Below are positions 17,661 through 29,960 of a stretch of DNA of 64,000 nucleotides, piece by piece; position 1 is the stretch's first letter, and each line of letters opens with the position of its first letter. This DNA is from Azolla caroliniana (lineage: Eukaryota; Polypodiophyta): positions 14,818,001 to 14,882,000 of the forward strand of contig JBHGNT010000010.1 of NCBI GenBank assembly GCA_043228905.1, in the 5' to 3' direction. The notes under the pieces were generated by a model, which saw nothing but the letters and a program-made list of their open reading frames with translations, was not told where the DNA came from and did not search any database. The translations under genes were made by a program, and so were the position numbers.

Positions 17661-20600
17661 AAGACAAACACATTGTATCTTATGCATGCTCGATTATGCT
17701 AGGAGGAAGTAAATGTGGTAGTTGGCATAGCAAGTAAGTTGTGGCACAAGAGGCTATGCCACATGAATGAGACGGGGATGTGGAAGCTTGCCGAGGATAA
17801 CCTTATTCCGGCGGTGAAGAATGTGCAACTTGAGAAGTGCACCGATTTCTTGACCGGTAAGCAAAACAGAGCCTCCTTCCAATCAAGACCCCCGAAGAGA
17901 AAGAAGATGTTGTTGGAACTCGTGCATACCGATGTATGTTATGTAGATACAAAGTCTCACGCTAGTTCACAGTATTTCATGACCTTCATAGACGACTATA
18001 GCCAAAAGTTGTGGGATTCCGTATTGAATACCAAGGACTAGGTGTTGTCAATCTTCAAGGAGTTCCAAGCGAGGGTCAAGAGAGAGACCAGACGGAAATT
18101 GAAAGTGGTTCGAGCGGATAATGGAGGAGAATACCGAGGAAAATTGGAGGAGTACTGTTGGTCGAAGGGAATCCAGCTCTAATACACTGTGAAGAAAATG
18201 CCAGAACTAAACGAGCAGGCCGAAAGAATGAACTAGACCGTCATGGAGAGAGAGTCTAGAGCATGTTTGCACATGCAAAATTGTCCAAGACGTTTTGGCC
18301 TAAGGCGCTGATGACGGCAATCTATGTGATAAATAGGTCACCCTCAGTACCCCTGGATGGAGATATTCCACAAAGAGTGTGGACCGGCAAAGATGTCTCA
18401 TACCGGCATTTGAGGGTGTTCAGTTGTCTTGCCTATGTGCATGTTGCAAAAGACCAGCGGGGAAAACTGGACCCGAAGACTCGTCCATGCATATTCCTGG
18501 ATACGACGACGACGACTTCGGCTACCAGCTATGGGACTTAGCCGAGAAGAAAGTGATCTGGAGCCGAGACATAGTCTTCATGGAGGAGAAGACCATTGGT
18601 GACTGGGAGAAGGAGAAGTCGAATACATTCTCCCAGCCAGTCGGAAGTCGAATGCCGACTAAAGAACAAGGTGAGTCGATTGGATCTGGACAGGGAGTCG
18701 GATCAGTCAAAGACCAATCTAGAGCTGGATCGACCGAAAGTTATCCGGTCAAATCTGAAAAGGAAGAAGAAGTAGACTCCGATTAAGACGGAGAACCAAC
18801 CATAGAAGAGGAAGGACGTAACGAGCCGACTGAGGAAAATAGAGGAAGGAGATACCCTCTGAGAAACAGAAGGTTGGGCCCCCAAAGATATCCAAACAAA
18901 GAGTGCGTGCTACTAACCAATGAGGGGGAGCCATAGAGCTTCTAGGAAGCAAAGAGGGACACCCACAACAGAGAGTGCCTAAGTGCAATGCAAGACGAAA
19001 TGGATTCCTTGCATGAGAACCCCACATATGAGCTGACGGAGCTACTGAAAGGAAAGAGGGCACTATGAAATAAGTGGGTGTATAAGTTGAAACTGGGAGA
19101 TGGCGGAAATCCACCAAGGTATAAAACCCGCATTGTGGTGAAGGGCTTCTAGCAGAAGAAAGGAGTGGATTTCGACAAGATTTTTGCTCCGGTGGTGAAG
19201 ATGACATCCATCCGAACTATCTTGAGTATAGAGTCCAACATGAATCTTGAAGTCGAACAATTGGATGTCAAGATGGCCTTTCTGCATGGTGATCTGGAAG
19301 AGGTGATATATATGCAGCAACCAGAAGGATTCGTCGAAAAAGGAAAGGAGAACCTAGTATGCCAGTTGAGAAAGAGCCTTTACAGACTCAAGTAGGCTCC
19401 CCAACAATTGTACCGGAAGTTTGAATCCTTCATGGACGATCAAGGGTACTACAAGGCACAAGCCGATCACTGTGTATTTGTGAAGAAGTTCAACGGAGGA
19501 GACTTCCTCGTCCTCCTCCTGTACGTGGACGACATGTTGATTGTCGGACGGGACCATATTATCAGAATGCTAAAGAAGGCCTTGAGTAGGTCTTTCTCAT
19601 AGAAGGATATGGGTCCGGCAAGACAAATCCTGGGGATGCACATTGTTCGGCACCAGACAAAGAGGTTATTGTGGTTGTCACAAGAGAAGTACATGAGGAA
19701 AGTGCTCCAGAATTTTAGCATGGAAAGTGCAAAGCCAGTCACCTCAACACTACCGACCAATAGCAATCTATTCGTTAGAAAATGTCTGAAGACGAAGACG
19801 GGGAAGGTTGAGATGAGTAAGGTTTCATACGCCTCAACAGTCGGAAGCCTGGTGTACCCGATGGTATGTACCAGGCCGGACATCAGATATGCAGTCGAAG
19901 TCATCAATCAGTTCATGAGCAATCCGGGCAAAGAGCATTGGGTTGCGGTCAAGTAGATACTCTAGTACATGAGAGGCACCTCGAACTTGTGCTTCTGATT
20001 ATGCTCAGGTAACCCCATATTAAAAGGTTTTACTTATTCGTACATGTCAGCTGATGTGCATACCAACGGGTTCATGTCCGGATATGTACTGACTTATGCA
20101 AGGGGAGCCCTCTCATGGCAGTCGAGGCTACAAAAGGTCGTGACGTTGTCAACCACAAAAGCAGAGTATATGACTGCAATGGAAGCCAACAAGGAAATAA
20201 TTTGGATGAAGGTGTTCATTGGAGAGTTGGGAATTCGACAAGAAGAATTTCAACTCTATTACGACAACCAAAGTGCCATCTACCTTGCGAAGAATGTTGC
20301 CTACCACTCAAGGACCAAGCACATCTAGAGGAAAGCCTGATGCATGCGATGGTATGTACTAGGCCGGACATCAGATATGTAGTCGAAGTCGTTAGTCGGT
20401 TCATGAGCAATCCGGGCAAAGAGCATTGGGTTCCGGTCAAGTGGATACTCCGATACCTGAGAGGCACCTCAAACTTGTGCTTCCGATTATGCTCAGGTAA
20501 CCCCATATTAGAAGGTTTTACTAATTCGTACATGTCAACTGATGTGCATACCAACAAGTTCACATCCAGATATGTAATTTGACTTATGCAAGGGGAGCCC

Positions 20601-20990
20601 TCTCATGGCAGTCGAGGCTACAAAAGGTCGTGGCGTTGTCAACCACAAAAGCAGAGTATATGACTACAACGAAAGCCAACAAGGAAATAATTTGGATGAA
20701 GGAGTTAATTGGAGAGCTGGGAATTCGACAAGAAGAATTTCAACTCTACTACGACAACCAAAGTGCCATCTACCTTGCAAAGAATGTTTCCTACCACTCG
20801 AGGACCAAGCACATCTAGAGGAGATACCATTGGCGTTGGGAGAGGGTAGAGGAGAAGGACTTTGTTCTAATGAAAATCCACACAACGGAGAATGGATCAG
20901 ACATGTTGACAAAGGTGTTGTCGGCAAAGAACTAGATGCATGTCGGAGATGGGCTGGATTGACGAAGCTCCCCATCTCAGAGTGAAGGGT
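17661..20990 (+). pseudogene. Copia pol remnant related to copia-beta
   Basis: It enters in GAG-pre-integrase (TNTLYLMHARL, LWHKRLCHMNETGM, CTDFLTGKQNRASF), then integrase (LVHTDVCYV, RADNGGEYRG, ELNEQAERMN), a linker, RT (ENPTYELTEL, KGVDFDKIFAPVVKMTS, LLYVDDMLIVGRD at about 19515-19558) and RNase H. Each block aligns with the copia-beta polyprotein. Many stops and frameshifts break it (for example 18040, 18181, 19150, 19395, 19954). The RNase H segment occurs twice in tandem (see 19862-20818). Confidence 0.8.
19862..20818 (+). repeat. Tandem duplication of copia RNase H segment
   Basis: The block starting ATGGTATGTACCAGGCCGGA (19860) and running through SWQSRLQKVV and AYHSRTKHI to 20328 is repeated from 20348 to 20818 with scattered differences (for example YAVEVINQ versus YVVEVVSR). 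The unit is about 488 bp. Only the second copy continues to the polypurine tract and LTR. Confidence 0.75.
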
Positions 20991-20995
20991 GAGTT

Positions 20996-21240
20996 TGTTA
21001 GGAAATATGTCCCTCCGGATGGGAAGAAGAAAATAGGAGTTGGATCAGTTGGATCCAATGAAGAAAAGAGATCGGATCCAGATCCGAATCGGCATTCAGA
21101 AAGGGGCATATTAGTAAATATGTTTCTGCACACCTAAGTTAGGTTATATTTGTAAGTATCCATAAAAGTTGTACTAATATACATACAACTAGGGCAGATC
21201 GTTTATATGTGAGAATGTTGTTGTAACCTCTGAAACTAGC

Positions 21241-21277
<37 letters not shown>

Positions 21278-21542
21278 AGAGTGAAAATATGTTGTAACCG
21301 TTTGTAGGCAAAGGACTCAAGGTCGTTACCTTGATATTCTTATTTGTACATTCCTCTTACAGTTAGTGATATATTTTGGAGTTTGTGGACTCCCGTGGTT
21401 TTTCCCTCTTAGGATTTTCCATGTTAAAAACATTGGGTCTTTGTACTTTAGTTTTCCATCTTCTTTTATTTTTCTATCGTTACGATCTTTGCACCCTCAT
21501 TTGCACATAAGATAACCGGTTGTGGCCGGTTGATCCTCATCA
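20996..21542 (+). repeat. 3' LTR of the copia-beta-like remnant
   Basis: It begins TGTTAGGAAATATGTCCC after a GAAGGGTGAG polypurine-like tract. It contains a (GA)n tract (21241-21276), GTGGTTTTTCCC and GGTTGTGGCCGG. The end is placed at CTCATCA, uncertain by about 10 bp. Confidence 0.7.
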
Positions 21543-21549
21543 GTCTTCA

Positions 21550-22253
21550 CTTCATCTCAAGAACTGATGTCTTTCGTACCCCCGACAATCGAAAGATATT
21601 CACACCATTGGGCTCTTTTGCTGATTTTGTTGCATGCGTCGTGTGCTTGATTCCAATCGGATACTAGACCAATGGGTGTAGTCCAGTCTTCAAGGAATGC
21701 GACTAATTTTTCTCGATAGGATCGGTCTGATGCCTTCAAGAATAATATGACCTTCTCCAGTTCCAAAAGAGTTATTTATGTCGTTGTTAATTTGTTATAA
21801 CGAGCTTCAAATTAATTCAACAACTCCATCACCGAAATCTTCTTGTCCTCTTTGTTCACCCAATCTACGAAACTCCTCCTTGATGCTCGGATTGTATCAC
21901 CAAGCATGTATTCATTAATAAAGCTTGTTCGAATGCAATCCAATCATTAAAACTTGTTGCAAGTTCAAAGACACTATTTCTCATAGGGAGTTCAACCATC
22001 CTCACAAAATTCATTTGAGCAATGTTGGTTTAACCCTTTACTTCCCATCTCAGTAATATATACTTGTAAGAATTTTTTACCTTCAAAGAGACCTATTTTC
22101 TCGATTGATTCGTTGGTTGCATGTTCTTGGGTTTGCATCATTCTTTCAATCATTTGCAGCACCACGTTGATTTGTGGCTCCACAACGACTTCTTGGTTTA
22201 TTCGTGGCTCCGAGACTACTTGTTGGTTCTCCATCTCTCTTAACTTCCCTAGT
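21550..22253 (-). pseudogene. Ty3/gypsy-like Gag remnant
   Basis: The minus strand reads MENQQVVSEPRINQEVVVEP and IERMMQTQEHATNES from about 22233. Further pieces include FEARYNKLT and LFLKASDRSYREKLVAFLED (to about 21660). The layout suggests a retrotrans_gag domain, but the assignment rests on general resemblance. Multiple frame changes and stops make it non-functional. Confidence 0.5.
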
Positions 22254-22580
22254 TCACATCGAATTCGCCACAGTGATGTTGATCACAGCATACACGTGCA
22301 ACAGAAAACAAAATTGTGAATCCTGGAAGTAAGCACCGGGCTTCTTGTCAAAGAAAGAGGAGAAACCAAATAGCTTGTATTGATAATTCCAAGATGATTA
22401 TTATAGTATTTCTTGCATATCTAATTACAATAGTATTTCTTGGCTATCTTATTACAATCGTATTTCACGTCTATATTCCCCCTTTGATAAGATTACTCAC
22501 CCCCCCTTCTATACATGAGGAAGGTGGGTGAATGACTTCAAGTGTCACCCATGCCTAAGAGGCATCTACATTAATTTGTA

Positions 22581-22740
22581 GTGGGTAATAGCTTTTATAG
22601 CTAAAATTCCTGATAGTGATAATAGCAAAAATGTGTTGATAATAGGTATTTAGCTTTAAAAGTGGGTAATAGCTTTAATATCTAAAATACCTTATAATGA
22701 TAATAGCAAAATGCGTTGATAATAGGTATTTAGCTTTAAA
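22581..22740. repeat. 81-bp tandem duplication
   Basis: GTGGGTAATAGCTTT starts at 22581 and again at 22662. Each unit continues through AATAGGTATTTAGCTTTAAA with a few differences. Confidence 0.75.
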
Positions 22741-22904
22741 GTATTTTACTCAGTATTATGTTTTTCATAGATTCAACTAGTTATTTACACATAATATTAT
22801 AATCATGTGGCGACCGGTTCTTATCAAGTTATTAGATTTTGCTTAGCTAAACAACCATTAACAAATATTTGAATTAGTTCGTATAATTTGGTAGAGGTTA
22901 TTTT

Positions 22905-23024
22905 CTCATCGTGGCACAAAAACGTCATGACAACGTTCCGACCGATCGGCAGGTGGTCGACATCTTCACCAAACTTCTTGGACTCAACAAGTTGTGGCAA
23001 TTCTCGAGCATGCTTGGGTTGTAG
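22905..23024 (+). pseudogene. copia-E pol C-terminus
   Basis: Plus-strand reading VVDIFTKLLGLNKLWQFSSM LGL then TAG (23022-23024) is the typical end of a copia RNase H region (DIxTKxLxxxKL). No intact upstream frame is attached. A Gly-rich, stop-filled stretch leads to the polypurine tract GAGGGGGAG at about 23438-23446. Confidence 0.65.
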
Positions 23025-23446
23025 CACCTCGATGTGTCAAACTAGAGGGGGAGAGTCGAGGGGACAACTGAAAGAGCTGAGAGAACATAAGGGAGCAAAT
23101 CGGCGAAGGGGAGACCAGCAAATTGGGGGAGCAACGGAGAATATGAGCTAGAGTCGGAGCCAACCAAAGGCAAGGGGAGAGCCGATGGTGAAGTAGAATT
23201 GGAGACAACCAATTCGGATAAGGGAAATGATTTGATCGAGCCGAATCATGTAAGCATCGGACGGGTCGAAGGGCGCCGAAGCCGTAGAGGTGGAAAGAAG
23301 GTCGACGAAGGCCTAAGGAGCAGACAAGCCAATTGAACAAGTCAAGGTGTGCAGGACCGAACGGGTCGAGGAGCACAAGCCAGGAGGTGCCGGAGCGAGG
23401 GACCGACTGGAGCGAACGACAACTTGAAGTTGAGCTTGAGGGGGAG

Positions 23447-23740
23447 TGTTGTGTGACAAGCTCAACATGGGTTGAATCAGCTAAAGGCTGAAAGGCCAAG
23501 TCAAATGAAGAAGTCGATAGCCGTATTGGTTGAGGAGGATCGGTTGAAGAAGTCGATAGGCCGTTAGGGGCCTACATTCCTATTTTAGTAATAGGAATAT
23601 AATAGGCAATTAGTGTTAGATGCTCACTTATGAGCATTTAGGTACTTGTTAGTACTTGTGTCATCCCACTGTGAGGGGCTTGTATAAAAAGTGCTCATTG
23701 AGTATGGTATAATGTACGAAGCGCCATTGTTTTGAATCGA
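23447..23740 (+). repeat. Partial 3' LTR of copia-E
   Basis: It starts TGTTGTGTGACAAGCTCAAC after a polypurine tract and matches the 5' LTR through the TATAAAAAGTG region (about 23682). Similarity fades near 23740. Confidence 0.65.
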
Positions 23741-26700
23741 TTTTAAAACAAATCGGGTGGATTCGATGGTTCACATGGGTGTGATGGAAGGAATGTGTGC
23801 GGTCAATTTGGTAGGCAAAAGATGAATGACCCTTTGCTTTGTGCAAACCTTATGGATTTGTTGTATAATGAGATAGTATATGAATAAAAGGGAAGTGGGA
23901 AATCCTGATTAAGAAGGCCCTCATCATAAGTTATAATAACCACTTCACTCATGCCATGTTTTGGCACGTACTATAGCATCTATTAGTTTTTGTTTTTTTT
24001 TTTGTTTTTTTGGAGGGGGGGGATGTCCTAATTTGGCATGTGTAAAGGGAGAAAGGTGCTTAAAAGTGACGTTTTACAATAGACAATAGATTGACATTTT
24101 GGGCAAATGCGATCACCATAAACAAGGGAACTCACCGTCAAGTTTGTGGGTTTTGGGATTCCAGCATAAATGCATATACATGGGCATATATTTTGCCGAA
24201 GGGGATTACCCATGCAAGGTAAGGACACGTGCAAGATCAAAAACAAAAGTTATTGTGCATGTTAAAAGAGAGAATGTTATTCTTATTTGATAAAAGACCT
24301 CTTGAAAGCTATACAATAATCAAGGATCTCATTTCAAGTTCAAGTGTAAATGTAGATACATAGACATACATTTGCTAAAACAGAGACACACAAATAAAAG
24401 ATTAAGGACAAGCCTATGCTCAAAAGAAAAAGGGATGATGCATATCTGGAAACAGAGCTTCTGAAAGATAAACAGTAAGGGAGCTCATTGTCAGTTTTGT
24501 AAGTTTCGAAATTTGAATGCCCATGCTTTATCAACTAATTGATGATAGGGCAGTAAATCACAAGGGTGTGTAGGAGGTTGGTGATGACCAAGGCATGTAG
24601 TCGTTGATCAGAGGCTCACCATGCCCAAACTCAAAGATATCCTCCCAATGTTCTTGTATCCTTAATCTTCAAAGCCTAAAGGGCTTTCAAATTATGTACA
24701 TTCTAGTTAATTTAATTTATGTTGCTAAACTTATAATTGTATATGATTTATGACAATGATTCTCCTTTTAGCCATATTCTTGCTTAAATTCATAAGTGAT
24801 ATTGCATCATGCAAGAAACGACAAGTGAATAGGGGGAAGGAGAACTTCCTTGGTCGCAAGCAAGTTGATCATGTAGGCTTGACATGAAGGACATCTTTGC
24901 TTGGGGCCTCACAAGTGAAAATGTTTCTTTTCCTATGGAACCTATGGAGATGTACTTTTGCAAAGGCCGAACGGGTTACTCATCATCTACAAAAGTTTGA
25001 CACAAAAAAAGTGCTCAATAAGGCTATCTTAGAGAAGAACACACTTGTGTCCTTGTGGGACGCATACAAATTCACCATCACATTTATAACAAACACACAT
25101 ACCCACACATTGCACCAATTCATTTTCACATAAATGCATATCCACATACACAACCATCACAAATTCCAACACATATAGTCACTGAGTACAAATACATTAT
25201 TCCACGCACAGGGGTGTGTGTTTACAAGTATGCCTGTGTTAATCAAGAAAAGAAGCTTGATCTAAAAACACACAAAGGAGTGCTAACTCGTTTGTGAACT
25301 CTTGGAAACCTTATGCACCAATGCCATTAGAGCTACCTTACCTGGTTTGGATCTTCGATAGTTCCACTCTACATTTCACAAGCATGCATGAGTTTACGCA
25401 ACTCCGGATCTTTGAGATTTTACCCACCAAACTTGCCAACATGCATTAGGCATTAGGCCTACTATTGCTCTTATCACCATGTTTTTTATGTCAACAAACA
25501 CATATAAACACACTACATCTTTGTAACGTTGTCACTTGTGTGCCAAGTAAAAATAATAATTTGCCTCACATTATAAACCTTCTAATTTTTTTGTTTTGCT
25601 ATAATTTAAATTTTTTAGCTTTAAAATTCCTAGATGCACACATATCTCCTAATAGGTTATTGTTTTTAAATAACTTCAAGAAGTAAATGATCACTTAATG
25701 TCTATAATTATATTTAGACATTAATGATGTATAATGGTGTTATGTACTTTTTGTGCCTATAGTTAGATTATACATGGTTAATGATCTCAAAATAAATTCA
25801 TACCAAATGTTAAATGTGATTATTGAAATTTGAAATATTGCAGTCTAAACTTCTTCAAAAACTTTGATACTTAAGGTTAGTATAAATATTCAAAGCTAAA
25901 AGTCAAAATGCATAGAATTGAAGTATTTGATCTACTTCCAGCATAAAGTATGCATCAGTGATGTTTAATTGCTATCAATGCATGCAATTGGAAGCCCACC
26001 ACCACAAATACATCAATTTCAGCGAGGTTGTCAATGATTAGGCACCAAGAAGTTATTAATTGAGTGTTCACTTTACGGTAGATGAAGATATCATACATGT
26101 ACCCCTCCCCCCTTCTCATTGATGGGGACTATCTTCCATTTTGCACACTTTGTAAGAAATTAAAATAAAATACAAAAATCTACATAAATGTAAAGAAACT
26201 AACCTCAACTTTTTCCACATCTATCAATATCATTTTTCCCCATTTAATTTGAGCAAGGCTTTACAAACCGGTTCAAATTCAAGGATTTCAATGAGATTCA
26301 TAGGTGGATCCTACCATATATGTATCATTCGTCGAAGTAGGGTTCAAATGTAAGTTAGCATGTATGCATTCTTAATTTGGTCACAATCACATATAGCCAT
26401 CATCCACGACAGATTGAGATTGTGGGAATCCAAATAGGACCCAACAACTTAAAAGCCAATGGTTAATTACATGGATGATATGAACCAAGGGTTTTAGTAT
26501 AGTTTCTAAATGTCTAGAAATGAGTAAAGAGGAATATGAACTGGACACACACCTAACAACACAACTGTAAAATGTCGAGTGGAGCACTAGACATCTATCG
26601 AAATAACAAGCAAACATATAGTATAAACTTATAAAGATTGTAAGCACTTCCACCAATTTTTAGTTGGTAGATAAAACCTAAGAATAGGGTACATTGTATT

Positions 26701-28915
26701 CAAATGAAAGATATAACTCTTGGTTAAACTATATAAGATAGACAATTAAGTGAAAAGCAATTTATGTTCCGACTTTTAGAGTTATTATGCTTATGTGTTC
26801 TATAAGCTATGGTGGTCACTTTTTGGAAGTCAATTGGAAATACAAAAACCTAGAGTTCATAATGATACCATGCAAATACTTCACTCAATACATGTTATGT
26901 TCAATAAGCATGTCAATTGTACGTTTAGCCAATGATGTTTTTGGGCTTGCTAAACAATTCAGTTTGTTTTCTTTTGACACGAATCTATCTTTAAGTAGCA
27001 TGTAATCATTTTCTATCATTTAATGCTTTGTTCTTGCTCTTCCATACAATGACTTGCTTCTTCCCTTGAGTCTCAAACAACTTCTATCATTATTAGTTCT
27101 TTGTTTTCTGATTGGTTGCTAGCCATGTTTAGGAAGTTTGAGCAGTTGGCAACAATGGGGAGTTATTCTCTATGTATTATTTACACCACTTAATTTAATT
27201 ACACTGGTCCTCATTTTTATTTGTACAATTTGCATATTTCTTAGTTAGACTATACAATAAGACATTACAACCAAGTATTACCACTACACAAGTAATGTTC
27301 AAGAAACCTTACAATCCCAAATCCATGTGAGAGTTGAGCCACCAACACATTACTAGATGTTTTCAACTGTCGCCTTGCGCACAAGGCCGCCTCATTTTGG
27401 ACAAGACAATCTTCCATACTCAAACATTTGAAAACTCATTATGAATGTTGATATCTTGACCCCTCCATCAGGTACTTTCTCGAAGACAATAAATGAAAGT
27501 AAGACAAGGTAAATGACTCACACCGGAAACCAAACATTTTTGTGCCTAGATGTCCCAAACCATCAATTTCATTTCAACAACCAAGGAAGTTTAGTTAAAG
27601 CAGGAGGATGGGGATGAGAACCGAGACTGAATTAATCGATGAATTAAACAATTTAATAGAAGGGAGAAATTCCCTAAAAATTAATAAGAGATGAAGAGAA
27701 GAGAGACATTGTTGGTTTAGGTCTTCAACACAATGAGATCACGAGTTCCATAACTCCATGGAGGTAGATGTGTAAGGCTTGTCATAAGTAGCAATTCATT
27801 TCGCATTTCATTATTGAGTGGATGTGTTGATGAGTGGATGTGTTGATGTCTTTATGTTTATTGTGTATTGCAAGAATGTGTATCATAATGTTTCGCCCTT
27901 CGGATTAGAATCGACAAGAAGAGGTCACCAATCAAGGGTAGTTGTTGATCAGCAGAAGTAGACTTTTGCTTGTGTAAAGCTTGGTGCTTGATTTTGATTA
28001 ACAAATATCCAAGTGGAGTTTCTAGGCAGATATATCATTCTAAGTAGTCATGACATTCTTATTTTAGGTTTTAGCAAACACATTTACAAAGCAATGTTCT
28101 TTGTGTCTGATTTTAGAAGACTCTTTTAAGTTAGGAGTTTCATGGTTCCTTTGTTCTTGAGAAGTGTTTCCTACTCCCTTTTGGCCAATGCTACAATTTC
28201 ACCATAACGTATAATCACATTAGTTTTTAAAAACAATATGTCACGCATGGGAATATAAAAAATCAGAGGAATAAGTCTTAGGAATCACAAAGGTTTTATC
28301 TAACAAGGAATGTAGATGATGGGAAAAGAAAGATAAATGTGCATGCAGTTACGAGGTGAAGCTACAAAGCATGATTGAGGGTTGGAATCTCATTTCCTAA
28401 CAACCCTAACATCTTGAGAACAGGGCACACAAGGTCCAATGTGAGGTAGAGGGTCACGTCATGATAACATCGTCATAAGAAGAATAAAGCTTGATATAAG
28501 CAAACCATGTTAAGGTCAAGGTCCATGTATAATTTGTTATAAGCCTTCACCATCTCATAGAAAAAGAGAATGCTTAAACATGATCGTGTTATAATTTATT
28601 TTTGTAAATATTGCTCACTAAGAGGTCCTCTTCATACGTATATGGGTGCTTTTTAATAGAATTTCACTATCTTCTATGTGATTTAGAATTATGTACATAC
28701 ATATACATTTATACGCCCTTTTGTATCCTCCTTGAAAACATAGGAGGATGGGTGATCACATCATTTAGTGCACAATTGTCAAACTAAGAATAAAAAGCAG
28801 TTTAGAACGCGTATAATAAATATGAAATTAAATATCAAAAACTTTATGAAATATACATTTAATAGTTCGACTTGTAGATATAAATGAGTTAAGCATGCAC
28901 CATGTTTCTAGGCAA
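23741..28915. other. Intergenic, no gene seen
   Basis: AT-rich DNA with short unsupported ORFs on both strands, none longer than about 90 codons or with a recognisable domain. A T-run/G-run junction lies at 23987-24023. I saw no LTRs, tRNAs or long repeats. Confidence 0.6.
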
Positions 28916-29960
28916 CTAATAGGTTACATATCACAACATGGCAATTAATTGTGAGTTATAACCAATAATGCAATTGCCGATGTGAGCTAAATGATAGGCA
29001 AGGGTCTTGAAACAAGTAAATTGTTTGAAATAGATTGTTTGTCAATCATGTTGCTACATTTTATCTAACAAGTTTTAATAAAGCAAATGCGAGGGCATGA
29101 ACATACTCTTCCAAAGGGGTCTTTTGAGCTTTAACCTATGGAAAGAAGAAAACCCCATAAAATGAAATGTAAGCAATCAAAACAATGTTGGCCCATGAAA
29201 CTTCAAAGCTCCCTTACAACCCATACTTGCAAGTGCGCAAGTAATTAGGCACATGCCAATGGAAATTTGTGACTATAGGTTACATATCACAACATGGCAA
29301 TTAATTGTGTGAGTTAAAACCAATAATGCAATTGATGTGAGCTAAATGATAGGCAAGGGTCTTGAAACAAGTAAATCGTTTGAAATTGATTGTTTGTCAA
29401 TCATGTTCCTACATCTTATCTAATAAGTTGTAATAAAGTGAATCAGAGGGCCTGAACACACTTTTCCCAAAGGGGTCTTTTGAGCATTAACCTATGGAAA
29501 GGAGGAAACCATAAAATGAAATGTAGGCAATCAAAACAATGTTGGCCCAAGAAACTTCAAAGCTCTCTCTTACAACCCATACTTGCAAGTGCGTAAGTAA
29601 TTAGTCACATGCCAATGGAAATTTGTGACTAATAGGTTACATATCAAAACATGTCAATTAATTGTGAGTTAAAACCAATAATGCAATTGTTGATGTGAGC
29701 TAAATGATAAGCAAGGGTCTTGAAACAAGTAAATTGTTCGAAATAGATTGTTTGTCAAGCATGTTCCTACATCTTATATGTAATAAGTTGTAATAAAGAG
29801 AACGTGAGTGCATGAACACTCTTTTCCAAAGGGGTCTCTTGGGCTTTAATTTAACCTATGGAAAGAAGGAAACCCATAAAATGAAATGTAAGCAATCAAA
29901 ACAATGTTGGCCCAAGAAACTTCAAAGCTCTCTTACAACCATAAATTTCCTAAGTGCGAC
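28916..29960. repeat. Three tandem copies of a 357-bp unit
   Basis: The block starting AGGTTACATATCA begins at 28921, about 29277 and about 29634, with shared internal landmarks (AATGCAATTG, GCAAGGGTCTTGAAACAAGT, CAATCAAAACAATGTTGGCC, ACTTGCAAGTGCG). Copies differ by scattered substitutions and small indels. No coding potential is seen. Confidence 0.85.

Larger units (their letters stand above)
15814..23740 (+). mobile_element. Chimeric copia locus copia-E
   Basis: A 5' LTR, PBS, gag and protease of one family (15814-17660) are followed by an unrelated copia pol plus LTR (17661-21542), a minus-strand gypsy gag (21550-22253), spacer, and then the pol C-terminus, polypurine tract and partial 3' LTR of the first family (22905-23740). 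The two outer LTRs align at their starts (TGTTGAGTGGGCAAGCTC and TGTTGTGTGACAAGCTC). No TSD was found for the inner pieces, so they may be old insertions or rearrangements. Confidence 0.6.

Noticed and set aside
21550-22253. Host gene on the minus strand
   Set aside because: Broken frames and Gag-like composition next to LTR debris point to a retroelement remnant.
28916-29960. CRISPR-like or regulatory array
   Set aside because: The repeats are long, contiguous and without spacers, in a plant genome. It is a tandem repeat.
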